DNA of 64,000 bases from AP-15 sp963703745 (GTDB lineage: Bacteria > Pseudomonadota > Alphaproteobacteria > ATCC43930 > CGMCC-115725), in NCBI GenBank assembly GCA_963703745.1, contig CAVPFL010000002.1, positions 496,001-560,000 of the forward strand, read 5' to 3'. This document shows, piece by piece, positions 41,204 to 50,585 of this stretch; position 1 is the stretch's first letter; each line of letters starts with the position of its first letter. Both the position numbers and the translations under genes were made by a program. Under the pieces are notes generated by a model. That model was not told where the DNA came from. It saw nothing but the letters and a program-made list of their open reading frames with translations, and made no database searches.

Positions 41204-42966
41204 TCAAAGATCGAGAGCAATGTCACCTTGGGGCTGGCTGCAGCAGATCAACAGATTGCCCGCGGCCGGCGCCTCGACTGGGTCCGGCCGGTAGATGACG
41301 GAGCCGGAAATCAGCCCCGTCTCGCAGTTATGACAAACTCCGGTGCGGCACGACCAGCGCACCGGCACATCGCATGCCTCGGCCAGTTCGAGCAGGCTGT
41401 GGAATGCGGAACCCCAGTGGACAGCGAGATTGCTGCGCGTGAAGGATACCAGCGGCCCGACCTCCGCGGCTTCCGCCGGCGGGTGCGGCGGCCGCTGCGA
41501 AACCGCAGCGATGCCCGGCGTCTTTGACGGGCCTGACCCGAAATTCTCGGTGAAGAGGCGGTTACGGGCGGCCCCGAGCCTGCAAGACCATCGACCAGAC
41601 CGCTCATAAACGCGGCTGGACCGCAGATGCAGAAGTCCGCAGCGGGCGGGACGCCCACTTCCTCGAACACGGGCACGCTTACGCGCCCTACCCTGTCGAA
41701 GTCGACAGTCGGCTGATCGGTCGCCTGTGGCGCACTGTAACAAATGTGGCTGCGGCTTCCGGGCAAGGTCTCGAGGAGCTCGCGCACCTCCGCCGCAAAT
41801 GGATGCTCGCCGCTGTTGCGGGCGCCGTGAATCCACCAAATCTCTCTGCGGGTTTGCTTGGCGGCCAGTGCGTGCAGCATGGCGAGGACTGGGGTGGCGC
41901 CGATGCCGGCGCTGACCAGGACCACGGGACCATCGCCCTGCCGCAACGTAAAGCTGCCGCGCGGGGCGCTCACCTCGAGAATATCGCCTGCCTGAACCTG
42001 CGTATCGATGTAAGCTCCGGCCGCACCTTGCGGCTCGCGCTTGACGCTGATGCGATAGCGCTCCTCGCTCGGGGCGCCCGACAGCGAATAGCTGCGCAGC
42101 AGAACGCTCTCGTCGGGTCCAGGCCTGAGCCGCAATACGATATACTGCCCCGCCAGGGCAGCCGTCAACGGCTCGCCGTCGGCCAGCTCCAGGACGAGAG
42201 AAGTGACATTGCTGCTTTCGTGCAATTTGCGCGACACCCGCAATGAGCGGAAGCCTGGCCACGCGGGGGGCGGGCCCATCGGTGGGCCGAGCCCGGGGTT
42301 ACCCGTTGTGCCGCTGCCTTGCCGTTCCCGGTCGAGCAGCGCCTCCAACGAGGTTCGCCAGCCGGCGCTCAATGCCGGGATGCGCAACGCTCGTTCCAGC
42401 CCGCTCGCCGGGTGACCCGGCAAATATAACAGCGCATTGATCTCGGTGACGGTCACCCGCTCGGGACCTTCCTTGACCTTCACGATTTCGTCGCCGGCGC
42501 CGACTTCGCCTTCCTCCAGGACCCGGAAATAGAAGCCGGGCCTGCCGTGTGAGACGAGCAGTGCTGCCATCTGCGGCTCGTTCATGCGGATGCCGACCCG
42601 ATAGCAGGTGACGCGCGGCTGCGTCACTTCGAAGAGCGCATCGCCGATCCGGTAATGATCGCCGATGCACACTTCGGTATCCGCCAGTCCCTCGACGGTA
42701 AAATTCTCGCCGAACTGGCCATAGGTAAAGTCGTTTCGACCGAGCTGGTTTTGCCAATAACGATAAGATTCGATCTGGTAGACAAAGACGGCCCGGTGTT
42801 CGCCGCCATGCCCCGCCAAATCTCCCTGGCCGTCTCCATCGATGTTGAGCCGCCGCACCACCCGTCGACCTTCAACGGGCGCCTTCCAGACGGCGGTGTG
42901 GACGGTTTTCCCTTGCCACTCGATGTCGCGTGGCAGGCCCACATTTACCGAGAGCAACCGTGCCAT
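41204..42966 (-). pseudogene. MOSC + ferredoxin reductase + 2Fe-2S fusion, frameshifted
   Basis: A natural three-domain fusion of about 586 residues. The N-terminal MOSC domain (MARLLSVNVGLPRDIEWQGK; GQFGENFTVEGL; VTCYRVGIRM) is followed by an FNR-type FAD/NAD domain (LLRSYSLSGAPSEERYRIS; LVSAGIGATPVLAMLHAL; CGPAAFMSGLV) and a C-terminal plant-type ferredoxin (CRTGVCHNCETG, then a distal Cys in LICCSQPQG). One base is missing near 41578-41582, so the ferredoxin lies in another frame. Intact relatives pass electrons from NAD(P)H to molybdenum-related or oxygenase reactions. A sequencing indel is possible. Confidence 0.8.
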
Positions 42967-43189
42967 CGTTTTCTTCTCCTCTCACGAGAGGTCCAAGAGT
43001 AAGCACAATCAGTACAACCCTGGTATCGATCGCCGGCAGCCTGTAACGACACTGCCGATACAGAAAAAGCAATCACTGACAGGCCGGCCGCAGGTGCAAG
43101 TCGTCTTTGCGGCCGATTTCGTGTCGGGCTCAGGCTTCGGCGGCGCTGGCTGCTCCGAACTCGGCCGGAATAGCTTGCGGTAGCGCCGG

Positions 43190-43630
43190 CCTATGGCTTC
43201 TGTGCCATCGATGATCCGCATCTCGCCTCCGTGGTGCATTCGTGATTGGGGGCGATTTCCACCGCTTGCGGCAACGCGAACCGGGCATGGCCGCGGTAGA
43301 GCGTGATGTTTGCGGCGTTTTCGAGGGCGGAGGTAAGCCCGTTTCGTGACCCCGCCACAATCGCATCCTTGCGCGCCTTAACCCGCCGCATGTCGATGCC
43401 GATATCGCTCCCCCGATCACCACACCATACTCGGCGGCGCGCCGCGCGATCCGGGCGGCATAGGCGCTCGCTACCAAGGCCTTGGTCGGCGTACAGCCGG
43501 TATTGACGCAAGTGCCGCCGACGAGATGGCGCTCGACGACAGCCACCTTCATCCCGGCGCCGGCCAGGCGGAACGCCAAAGATGGTCCGGCCTGGCCGGC
43601 GCCGATGATGATCGCGTCGAAGTCAGGCAT
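43190..43630 (-). pseudogene. FAD-dependent disulfide oxidoreductase (mercuric reductase-like), N-terminal remnant
   Basis: MPDFDAIIIGAGQAGPSLAF (FAD-binding GxGxxG) and the redox-active GGTCVNTGCTPTKAL identify the first ~75 residues of a pyridine nucleotide-disulfide oxidoreductase. After AEYGVVIGG the frame breaks; the following family sequence (DMRRVKARKDAIV...) continues in other frames and soon ends. The gene is truncated and inactive. A second, overlapping remnant of the same family lies at 46870-47240. Confidence 0.75.
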
Positions 43631-43808
43631 GACAAGCGTCTCCAGCAGCAGGAGGCGCCAGTATAAATACCTTCAGACGGAAGGCCCGCACAGACCCCCG
43701 CCGCCCATTGATGGCACCGCCCCCGCGCACCGAACTTCGGAGACGGGACTTGAATCGTGTCACCCCCAGGCGACAGAGCCTCGCCATCTCGACGTGCCGG
43801 GCTGACGG

Positions 43809-44130
43809 TTGCACCCGCTCAAGGGCGACCTCGCAGGCTATTGGAGCATCACCGTCAGCGCCCGTCCCGGCCTGTCCGTGCGCTACGATTGCATTGAGCC
43901 GCTTGGCCTAACTATCACCGAAGCCGCCGACGTTCTCAACGTCACGCGCCAGACCCTCAACAATCTGGTCAACGGCAAGAGCGGTATTTGGGCCGAGATT
44001 GCAATCCGGCTCGACAAGGCGTTCGGCGGTGCCGCGGAAACATGGCTCCCGCTTGCAAATGGCCTACGACCTCGCGCAGGCCCGGCAGCACGAAGGCGAA
44101 GTCAAGGCCAAGCCGGTGCGCCGTCGCTAG
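43809..44130 (+). pseudogene. higBA remnant: HigB C-terminus fused to HigA
   Basis: MHPLKGDLAGYWSITVS is the end of a HigB/RelE-type toxin. It passes directly into a HigA antitoxin HTH (EPLGLTITEAADVLNVTRQT; LNNLVNGKSGIWAEIAIRLD). An extra C near 44048 shifts the last part (QMAYDLAQARQHEG) out of frame. The junction shows an internal deletion that removed the end of higB and the start of higA. Confidence 0.72.
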
Positions 44131-44159
44131 ACGGACGAACTGCGCCCTTGACGGATGTT

Positions 44160-45826
44160 ATAAATCAAGCAGACCGTGTGGAAACGCTGCTTTGCAGTGG
44201 TGCACCGGCAATGAGGGGCTCAGTGTTATGTGAACCGCACCATTCGGTTGAGAAGATCTGTCCAATGTAGGGACGCTTGGGGATGTCTTAGAGTTGATCG
44301 GGAGACGCTCAGGCGCGGCATTTAGGCCGGGAGCGCGGCAATCAGCTTTGGCAGTTCCACGATATTGAGGACGCGCCTGAGATTGTAGGCGAGCGCGGTC
44401 AAGCTGAACTCGCCGCGCACTTTCTCCAACCCTCGCATCAGAAACGCACCCTGGTTCATCCATTGCTTGATCGAGCCAAACGGGTGTTCGACCGTCTCGC
44501 GGCGTTGGTCAAAGATGTCAGGACGCTGCGCTATGCGGGCCTGCATTCGGTCCAATACGGCCGCGTTCTCGAGACGGGATACGGAACGGAACTGGTTGCC
44601 GGTACACTGCGATCGGATCGCGCAGCCTCGACAGGCTTGGCTGTTGCGGTAATTGATCTTCTTCAAGCCACGCATAAGGGAAGACGAATAGGGATGAAGG
44701 TGCTGACCTGCGGGGCAGAGAAAGCTGTCGCTGGTTGGGTCGTAGCTGAACTCATCTTTGCGAAACAGACCCGCTCTGACCGACGGACCACGCTGGGGAC
44801 GCGGCACGTAAGGGTCGATCCCGGCCTTCTCGCAGGCCTCGATGTCCTCGATCTTGAAATAGCCCCGGTCGGCCACGACCGCGATCCGCTCCACGCCGAG
44901 AACCTCTTTTGCCGGTTCGGCGGTCTGAGCCAGCAGACCCATATCCACAACTTGGTTCGTGACTTGCTGCTCGACGATCAGCTTGTGCTTGGCATCGACC
45001 GCGACCTGCACGTTGTAGCCGACCGCAACATGCGTATGTGCCGCCATCGCTCGGCTGTCGGGGTCGGTGAGCGAGATCTGACTTTCCCCAGTCTGGTCCA
45101 GTTCCGCCAGCATTTCCTTGTGCCACTCACGCCGCTCCTGGATTGCAGCGATCTTCTCGGCCAGGTTTTCGACGCGCGAGCCGTCCTTCCCGCTCTCGGT
45201 GGCGTCGCTCTTGTCGAGACGCCGAAGATAGTCCTCGAGCTTGGCGTCAGCGGCTTTGATGAATTGGGTCAGAGACGCCCGCGTGAAATTGCGATCCTTG
45301 TTGTTGACTGCCTTGATCCGCGTGCCGTCCACCGCCAGCAACTCCCGGCCAAACAGGTCCAGTTGACGGCAGAGCAGCACAAACTGACGGAACACTTGGC
45401 GGAAGGCGTTGCGGTTGTCGCGCCGGAAGTCAGCGATCGTCTTGAAGTCCGGCTTCAAATGCCGCAGCAGCCAGATCACCTCGATGTTGCGGTGGGTTTC
45501 GGCCTCCAGCCGGCGGCTTGATCGCACTCGGTTCAGGTAGCCGTAAATGTAAAGCTTCAGCAGATCCGCAGGCGAATAGCCCGGGCGGCCTGTCACCTTC
45601 GGCTCAACACGGCTAAACGATGCCGTCGCAAGATCCAGCCCATCGACAAAAGCATCAATAAACCGCACCGGGTTGTCCGCGCCGACATAATCGTCGACCA
45701 CCTCCGGCAGCAGCAATATCTGGGAGCGGTCGGGGCCCGAGATGTACGTCATGCCAGATTCTACCGCGTCATACGCCGCGTTGGAATCCACTACCTACGA
45801 CTTTTCACACGGTCTGCAAGATTTAT
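44160..45826 (-). mobile_element. IS1182-family insertion sequence
   Basis: About 1.67 kb. Near-terminal inverted repeats read ATAAATCaaGCAGACCGTGTG at 44160-44180 and the complement of ATAAATCttGCAGACCGTGTG at the right end (to 45826). The 489-codon transposase gene fills it. The element borders the higBA remnant. Exact ends and target duplication are not certain. Confidence 0.75.
44322..45791 (-). CDS. IS1182-family transposase
   Basis: A DDE transposase of up to 489 residues (an ATG at 45752, MTYISGPDRSQILLLPEVVD, may be the true start). Typical segments are GRPGYSPADLLKLYIYGYLN, RSSRRLEAETHRNIEVIWLL, the catalytic VDGTRIKAVNNKDRNFT, VVADRGYFKIEDI and the Glu-bearing HPFGSIKQWMNQGAFLMRG near the C-terminus. 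The Cys cluster in ACRGCAIRSQC is also characteristic of IS1182 transposases. The frame is intact. Confidence 0.92.
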   Translation of the reverse strand: MDSNAAYDAVESGMTYISGPDRSQILLLPEVVDDYVGADNPVRFIDAFVDGLDLATASFSRVEPKVTGRPGYSPADLLKLYIYGYLNRVRSSRRLEAETHRNIEVIWLLRHLKPDFKTIADFRRDNRNAFRQVFRQFVLLCRQLDLFGRELLAVDGTRIKAVNNKDRNFTRASLTQFIKAADAKLEDYLRRLDKSDATESGKDGSRVENLAEKIAAIQERREWHKEMLAELDQTGESQISLTDPDSRAMAAHTHVAVGYNVQVAVDAKHKLIVEQQVTNQVVDMGLLAQTAEPAKEVLGVERIAVVADRGYFKIEDIEACEKAGIDPYVPRPQRGPSVRAGLFRKDEFSYDPTSDSFLCPAGQHLHPYSSSLMRGLKKINYRNSQACRGCAIRSQCTGNQFRSVSRLENAAVLDRMQARIAQRPDIFDQRRETVEHPFGSIKQWMNQGAFLMRGLEKVRGEFSLTALAYNLRRVLNIVELPKLIAALPA

Positions 45827-45877
45827 GCACCCTGCCAAGGGTGCGCTCGATGCGACTTGCTCACTTTGGACACCGGA

Positions 45878-46174
45878 TCAGAGATCAAGGTCCACGGCCA
45901 ATTCACGGCGGGTCAACGTCACGATTTTCGCGATCTCGGCGACCACTTGCCTGTGTTCGGGATCATGGGCCAAGCTATCCTGCGCCCGAGCATAGGCCGT
46001 CCAGTCAGCATACTGCACGACGACCATCCAGTCGCCAACATTTTGGCCTGTTTGAAAGCGGCTAACCTGATAGGCCACGCCGTATTTGAGTAAGACTGCC
46101 TTCATCCTTTTGGCCAGGGGTGTCACGTTTTCGACTGTTCCACCTTGATAGAATGATATGGCTGAAACCGGCAT
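45878..46174 (-). CDS. Small dimeric alpha-beta-barrel-like protein
   Basis: From ATG 46174 the product is 98 residues: MPVSAISFYQGGTVENVTPL, VSRFQTGQNVGDWMVVVQYA, then DPEHRQVVAEIAKIVTLTRR. The alternation of strands and helices and the single-domain size resemble NIPSNAP/EthD-like dimeric barrels. The frame extends upstream into the end of the PIN toxin gene, which has lost its own stop by frameshift. Function is unknown. Confidence 0.6.
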   Translation of the reverse strand: MPVSAISFYQGGTVENVTPLAKRMKAVLLKYGVAYQVSRFQTGQNVGDWMVVVQYADWTAYARAQDSLAHDPEHRQVVAEIAKIVTLTRRELAVDLDL

Positions 46175-46224
46175 TTCGACCCCCGAATTTGATGCGCGAA
46201 CTGGATCAGATATCCCCAAGCCGT

Positions 46225-46587
46225 TCAAGGCGAGGCAAAGGGGGTCGAGCACGAGCAGGTCATCGTCATTGCTGACAATCGTCCGGCTCCGGCCGCGAGT
46301 GCGAGCTCGAGATACTTATTGTCCTTTGGATCACGACAATCGATTACTCGCACGGTCGGCTCAAACCACACGGCACCCTGGCGCAGTATTTCCAGGATCC
46401 GCTCGCCCCGGGCAAGCGGGATTGCACGCGCAAACCTAGGACGGTTCAGAACTCCGGCAATCTCACCATCGACCGCGGCCGAAAGCGCGAACACATCGAT
46501 TTCCTCCGCACGCACCAGCGCGCGTTCCGGAACGCTGTCTGCCTTGAGCGCCGCACCTACGAGGGCTGAGGCGTCGAAGATGATCAA
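46225..46587 (-). pseudogene. PIN-domain toxin (COG1569-like), frameshifted
   Basis: MIIFDASALVGAALKADSVP begins a PIN-domain toxin of the putative-toxin family. Conserved residues continue to DPKDNKYLELALAAGA. There a base is missing (near 46285), and the expected SNDDDLLVLDP appears in the next frame, which has no stop of its own and runs into the following gene. Its start overlaps the antitoxin stop by four bases. Confidence 0.7.
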
Positions 46588-46817
46588 CCGCTGCTGCGGT
46601 CGCGACGTTCTGCGTTGTACGCCGCAAGCTCGGCGTCAATGTCTGCATCGCTGAGGTCCACCGCGCGCGCTTCGGCCTTGAGTTCCGCGATCGCGTGGGC
46701 GAGCGGGCTCGGACCGACGCGCGGACGCAGCACGCGGCTGACCGGGCGACCGACTGCCTCACGGTAGCGCGCATCAGCGAGAGCCGTCGCGGCCTCAGGC
46801 TCGACCGGGATGGTCAC
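46584..46817 (-). CDS. Antitoxin partner of the PIN-domain toxin
   Basis: From a GTG at 46817 the product is 77 residues (VTIPVEPEAATALADARYRE; VSRVLRPRVGPSPLAHAIAE; DIDAELAAYNAERRDRSSG). This is the layout of antitoxins that precede COG1569 PIN toxins: a short DNA-binding N-terminus and an acidic helical tail. The ATGA overlap with the toxin start supports pairing. A longer ATG start at 46871 is possible but would add non-family residues. Confidence 0.65.
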   Translation of the reverse strand: MTIPVEPEAATALADARYREAVGRPVSRVLRPRVGPSPLAHAIAELKAEARAVDLSDADIDAELAAYNAERRDRSSG

Positions 46818-46869
46818 GTCAACCGATGAAAACAGCAGCAGAGGTGGCCGCTTGCACGCGGCGACATCC

Positions 46870-47240
46870 ATCCAAGGCCGATATAGCTGCCGCCGACATG
46901 ATGAGATGGTGCGGCAGAAAATCGACGTCCATCATCGACGAATTCGTCAGGCAGGGCACTTCGTTTATGCCGGGCATTGGCGGCACCAGCGCCCGGCCGC
47001 CGACATTGATAATAAAGATCTGTCCGGCGCGCAGCCGCTCGCCGGCGATTTCCACCCCCTTGCGGCGACGCGAACCGGGCGTGGCTACGGTAGAGCGTGA
47101 CGTTTGCGGCGTTCTCGAGGGCCGAGGTAATCCCGTTTCGTGACGCGCCAAAATCGCATCCCTGCGCGCTTTAACCCGCCGCATATCGATGCCGATATCA
47201 CCACACCATACTCCGCGGCGAAGCGCGCGATCCGGCATGC
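46870..47240 (-). pseudogene. Mercuric reductase-like oxidoreductase, central remnant
   Basis: Fragments DMRRVKARRDAILARHETGL, RAGQIFIINVGGRALVPPMP, GINEVPCLTNSSMMDVDFLP and HHLIMS belong to the central part of the same disulfide oxidoreductase family as 43190-43630. Frames change at least once and both ends are missing. The stretch 47049-47240 is nearly the same DNA sequence as 43252-43460. Confidence 0.65.
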
Positions 47241-47261
47241 TCACATTATCTGCAAATGAGC

Positions 47262-47936
47262 TCAGCGCCTCCCCGCGTCGCCATCCTTCCAATCTTTCGG
47301 CGCACGCGCTTTTATGGCCCGTTGTTCGGGTTCGTCGGCGACAGGAAGGTGCCAGCCACGGCGAATAGCAATTAACCGGAGCCCGAAGCAGAGGACCGCG
47401 CCGGCAATCGTCACCGCGATCAATGGGAGTCGCGACGCGGCGCCGATGATCACCACCGCCGCGCCGGCCAGGGCGGCGACGGCATAAAGATCGGCGCGCA
47501 ATACGATGGGAATTTCGGCCAGCAACACATCGCGGGTCATGCCACCGCCGATCCCGGTCAGCATGCCGAGGAGCGCCGCCATGACCGGGTGGAGCCCGAA
47601 AGCGAGCGCCTTTTGCGTGCCGGCAACCGCGAAGAGAGCCAGCCCCGCGGCGTCGAACAGCAGCACCGGGCTGCGCAACCGGTCGATGATGGTAGGGCGC
47701 CAGAACGTGACGATTCCGGCCAGCAGCGAAACCCCCAGATAGCGCCAGTCGCTGATCGCGGCCGGCGGCACCGCACCGATCAGCAGGTCGCGGGCGATGC
47801 CCCCGGCATTGCCCGCCGCATACGACAAGACCAAGACCCCGAACAGGTCCAGCCGGTGCTTGACCCCGGCCATCGCGCCGCTCAGCGCAAAGACAAAGGT
47901 CCCAAGGAGATCGAGCACCAATAGGAGCGTTTCCAT
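47262..47936 (-). CDS. TRIC/UPF0126 family membrane protein
   Basis: From ATG 47936 (METLLLVLDLLGTFVFALSG) the product is 224 residues with about seven hydrophobic helices arranged as two repeats of the UPF0126 unit. Each repeat has the GGxxRD motif: GNAGGIARDLLIG near residue 45 and GIGGGMTRDVLLAE near 130. Bacterial TRIC relatives are homotrimeric cation channels. The C-terminal ~35 residues are hydrophilic. The gene is complete and stands between remnants. Confidence 0.85.
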   Translation of the reverse strand: METLLLVLDLLGTFVFALSGAMAGVKHRLDLFGVLVLSYAAGNAGGIARDLLIGAVPPAAISDWRYLGVSLLAGIVTFWRPTIIDRLRSPVLLFDAAGLALFAVAGTQKALAFGLHPVMAALLGMLTGIGGGMTRDVLLAEIPIVLRADLYAVAALAGAAVVIIGAASRLPLIAVTIAGAVLCFGLRLIAIRRGWHLPVADEPEQRAIKARAPKDWKDGDAGRR

Positions 47937-48005
47937 CCCGGGCTTTCCTACCCCAAAACCTGGCAACCCGCCGTTCTCGGTCCCGGACCGGCCCGATCCG
48001 CCAGC

Positions 48006-48400
48006 CTATGGTCTCAGCCAGACCCGCGCCGCGACGATCAAAGCCTCGACGCCGGTCTGCAAGGTCGGATGGATAACCGGCGCAAAGCGCGAATTGTGGT
48101 TGGTCGGGATCTCGTCGCGCCGGCCGGCCTGCTTGGCTTTCGCGTAGCGGTCGGGGTCGCTGCCGCCGACGAACCAGAACACGGAGGGCGCGTGCACTCC
48201 GCGCCGAACGATCCGAAATCCTCGCGGGCCGGCGCCGGTCCGGTCGGGCGCACGGTCGGCGGAAAAGTGCCGGCGGAACGCATCGGCGACGGGCTTGCTC
48301 GCCGCGGGATCGTTGGTCACGAGGCGATAGCTGTCGAGCGGCGTGATCTCCGGCGGCCGGAGGGCCTCCGAGGCCCCGGCCTCGGCGTTGACGATCGGGG
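48006..48400 (-). pseudogene. M20-family amidohydrolase, C-terminal remnant
   Basis: Fragments PPEITPLDSYRLVTNDPAAS, ADAFRRHF, PTGPAPAREDFGSFGAE, APSVFWFVGGSDPDRYAKAK and NHNSRFAPVIHPTLQTGVEA match the C-terminal third of an M20D aminoacylase/carboxypeptidase, including the metal-binding histidine near the end. At least one frameshift separates them and the first two-thirds of the gene is absent beyond about 48400. Confidence 0.7.
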
Positions 48401-48652
48401 TGTCTTATCTTGTCCCAACACTTGTATCTATAGAGGAGAGAGCTAACCATCTGGTGGGACGTGACTCGGCAGACGGTCTTCTATAGCTGCGCCTACGCCG
48501 AGCGACGACGGGCTAGAGACCTGCCGGCGCATTCAGGATAATAGGGGCCACGGAAAGGAACTTGAAACGATGTCGGTAGCGCACGGCGATCCGCCGACAA
48601 TAGTGTACGCTCTGGAGGATTGGTGAGGTGAATGTGGAATAGGAGAATTGCA

Positions 48653-48946
48653 ATGCGCTCTGTCCCGGCGACAAGACGCCCCGGGCGTTGCGGCGCACTG
48701 GCGTCCTGCATTTCGGCACTTGCGGGTATCGCCCCGGGTGTCCAGGCGGAAGCACAGACCGCCAGTGCAGCGACGCAGCCCCAGGCGGTGGTGACCGGCC
48801 CCATGACGCTGCACTACTACGAGGGTCGCGTCGCGCTGCCGCAGTTCCGCCAGCTCGGTACGGAATATGGCCGTTATGGACCAATTACGCTCTACCTGTG
48901 CGGCTCGACTTGGACTAACTCGCCGACTTGCGGACCACTGCGCTGA
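48653..48946 (+). CDS. Small secreted protein of unknown function
   Basis: From ATG 48653 (AGGAGA 6 nt upstream) the product is 97 residues. A basic N-terminus (MRSVPATRRPGRCGALASC) and hydrophobic segment end near VQAEAQ, so export is likely. The mature part has HYYEGRVALPQFRQLG and GPITLYLCGSTWTNSPTCGP. No family is recognised. The 300 bp before it hold only remnants. Confidence 0.45.
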   Translation: MRSVPATRRPGRCGALASCISALAGIAPGVQAEAQTASAATQPQAVVTGPMTLHYYEGRVALPQFRQLGTEYGRYGPITLYLCGSTWTNSPTCGPLR

Positions 48947-48972
48947 AGCCAAGCGCCGTTGGATAGTTATGC

Positions 48973-49018
48973 TTTTGACGTGGCGAGGCTCACCATCCCC
49001 GCTTAAAGAGCCAACCCA
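48973..49018 (+). repeat. ~46-bp dispersed direct repeat, copy 1
   Basis: GACGTGGCGAGGCTCACC followed by ATCCCCGCTTAAAGAGCCAA resembles 50491-50536 (GACGTGGCGAGACTGACC, CTCCCTGCTTGAAGGGCCAA) in the same orientation. The pair brackets the lactonase gene. Confidence 0.5.
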
Positions 49019-49167
49019 TGCGGATCAACCAGCTCGGCGTCTCCGCGCCTGCGAACCGGCCGATCCATGCATTGTCGCTTCTCACCAGCTGCGCGTGGCA
49101 GCTATCGCATCGAAGGCAATTACAACGGCTATTGCAATCCTGAGATCGCGGCCCCTTACGGCTGTAC

Positions 49168-50385
49168 CTACACGCTACCGAACACGATCGTGCACGGGCT
49201 GTTTGTTTTGATGACCCGACCAGTCGGCGTCAGGAACCCGTTCGCTTGGTTGATCCTGAACGGCACGATCGTGTCGGTGTGTTGCTCATCGCTGAAACCC
49301 TCGTCGGCGTTGGCGGCATAGAGGGTCTTGGCTGCAGGATCGAGGCAAAAAAAGCGCGGGGACTTGGCGTGGGTCGGTGCCCAGTCCACCGGGGTCAGGG
49401 TCCCGTCGCGGGCGTCGACGGCGAAAACCCCGATGCTGTCGTGTCCACGGTTCGAAGCATAGACGACGCGGCCGGAAGGCGCGACGGCGACCTCGGCGCC
49501 GTGATTGTCGCCGGTGTAGTTCGGCGGAATAGACGGCACAATCTGGATCGGCTGCAAGCTGCCGCGCTGCGGATCGAAGCCGTATGTGGTGACGCTCGAA
49601 CCAAGTTCGTTGATCACATACGCCAGCGGCATCTGGGGATGAAAGGCGATGTGCCGCGGACCGGCGCCCGAGCGCGTTTTGACGAAGGGTGGATCGTTCG
49701 GCGTCAGTTTCCCGGTTGCTGCGTCGAGGCGAAACACGAAGATCCGGTCGAACCCCAGGTCGGGTACCGCGATGAAGCGGCCGCTCGGATCGAAAACGGC
49801 GTCGTGCGGATGCGAACTCGCCTGACGTTTCCCATCTGGACCCGGTTCCCCTGACAGGTTCACCAGATCGCTGCGCGATCCCAAGGTGCCGTCTTTCTCG
49901 ATCGGCACGACACCGACCGACCCGGCGCTGTAATTGGCGGTGATGATCCAGCGCCCGGTCGGATCGATCGATAGGTGCACCGGGTTCTTGCCGCCGCAGG
50001 ACTGCCGGTTGAGCGCGGTGATGTGCCCGGTTTGCTTGTCGATCGCATAGGCGCTGACCTCATCGAGGTCGGCATGCACCGAGTAGAGAAAGCGCTGCTC
50101 CCGATCGAGCGTCAGAAACGAGGGATTGTCGACCTCGAGGAGCTGTTCCTGGGCCCAGGCGCCGGAGGTCGGGTCCACGCGGTAGACATTGATGCCGCCG
50201 CCGAGCCCCTTGCGCTCCGGTGTCGTGAAGGCACCAACATAGGCGAACAGCGCCGTTGCGCGAGGCTGAGCCTCGGCATGCCCGCCACGCAGTATCACTG
50301 GGCCGGCCGTCGCGAGGGCCACCCCCGCCTTCAGCACAATACGCCTGTCTATGCGCTTGTCTGCGGCAGTCGATGCCTCGTTCAT
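49168..50385 (-). CDS. Lactonase-family beta-propeller (6-phosphogluconolactonase-like), exported
   Basis: A 405-residue protein. The N-terminus KRIDRRIVLKAGVALATAG has twin arginines and a hydrophobic stretch ending near GGHAEA, so Tat export is likely. The rest is a seven-bladed propeller of the PF10282 lactonase family: GLGGGINVYRVDP, NPSFLTLDREQRFLYSVHAD, GKNPVHLSIDPTGRWIITAN, SSHPHDAVFDPSGRFIAVPD, GAGPRHIAFHPQMPLAYVIN, and a final SPRFFCLDPAAKTLYAANAD. Cytoplasmic members hydrolyse 6-phosphogluconolactone; exported ones probably open other lactones. GGGGAGG stands 4 nt before the ATG at 50385. Confidence 0.87.
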   Translation of the reverse strand: MNEASTAADKRIDRRIVLKAGVALATAGPVILRGGHAEAQPRATALFAYVGAFTTPERKGLGGGINVYRVDPTSGAWAQEQLLEVDNPSFLTLDREQRFLYSVHADLDEVSAYAIDKQTGHITALNRQSCGGKNPVHLSIDPTGRWIITANYSAGSVGVVPIEKDGTLGSRSDLVNLSGEPGPDGKRQASSHPHDAVFDPSGRFIAVPDLGFDRIFVFRLDAATGKLTPNDPPFVKTRSGAGPRHIAFHPQMPLAYVINELGSSVTTYGFDPQRGSLQPIQIVPSIPPNYTGDNHGAEVAVAPSGRVVYASNRGHDSIGVFAVDARDGTLTPVDWAPTHAKSPRFFCLDPAAKTLYAANADEGFSDEQHTDTIVPFRINQANGFLTPTGRVIKTNSPCTIVFGSV

Positions 50386-50490
50386 CTTCCTCCCCGATGT
50401 CACTTCGAGACTCCGCCTGTCCGTCTTCGGAAGATTGTGGGTTTCCGTTGGCGCAGGTCAAGGGAGGCAGTCACGGCGCACGTGTACAAT

Positions 50491-50536
50491 TTCGACGTGG
50501 CGAGACTGACCCTCCCTGCTTGAAGGGCCAACCTCT
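50491..50536 (+). repeat. ~46-bp dispersed direct repeat, copy 2
   Basis: Second copy of the element at 48973-49018, in the gene-free stretch 50386-50585. Confidence 0.5.
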
Positions 50537-50585
50537 CTGGGGATTGACGGGGCGATGTCGGATCGAACGGCAGCGTTCACCCATG

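Noticed and set aside
43009..43239. 76-residue leftward ORF with CTCGRPVSDCFFC
   Set aside because: Overlaps the disulfide-reductase remnant and has no convincing start or family; left out as a gene.
46819..48450. 543-codon leftward ORF
   Set aside because: Passes antiphase through the TRIC gene and two remnants; only its ends reflect remnant coding sequence.
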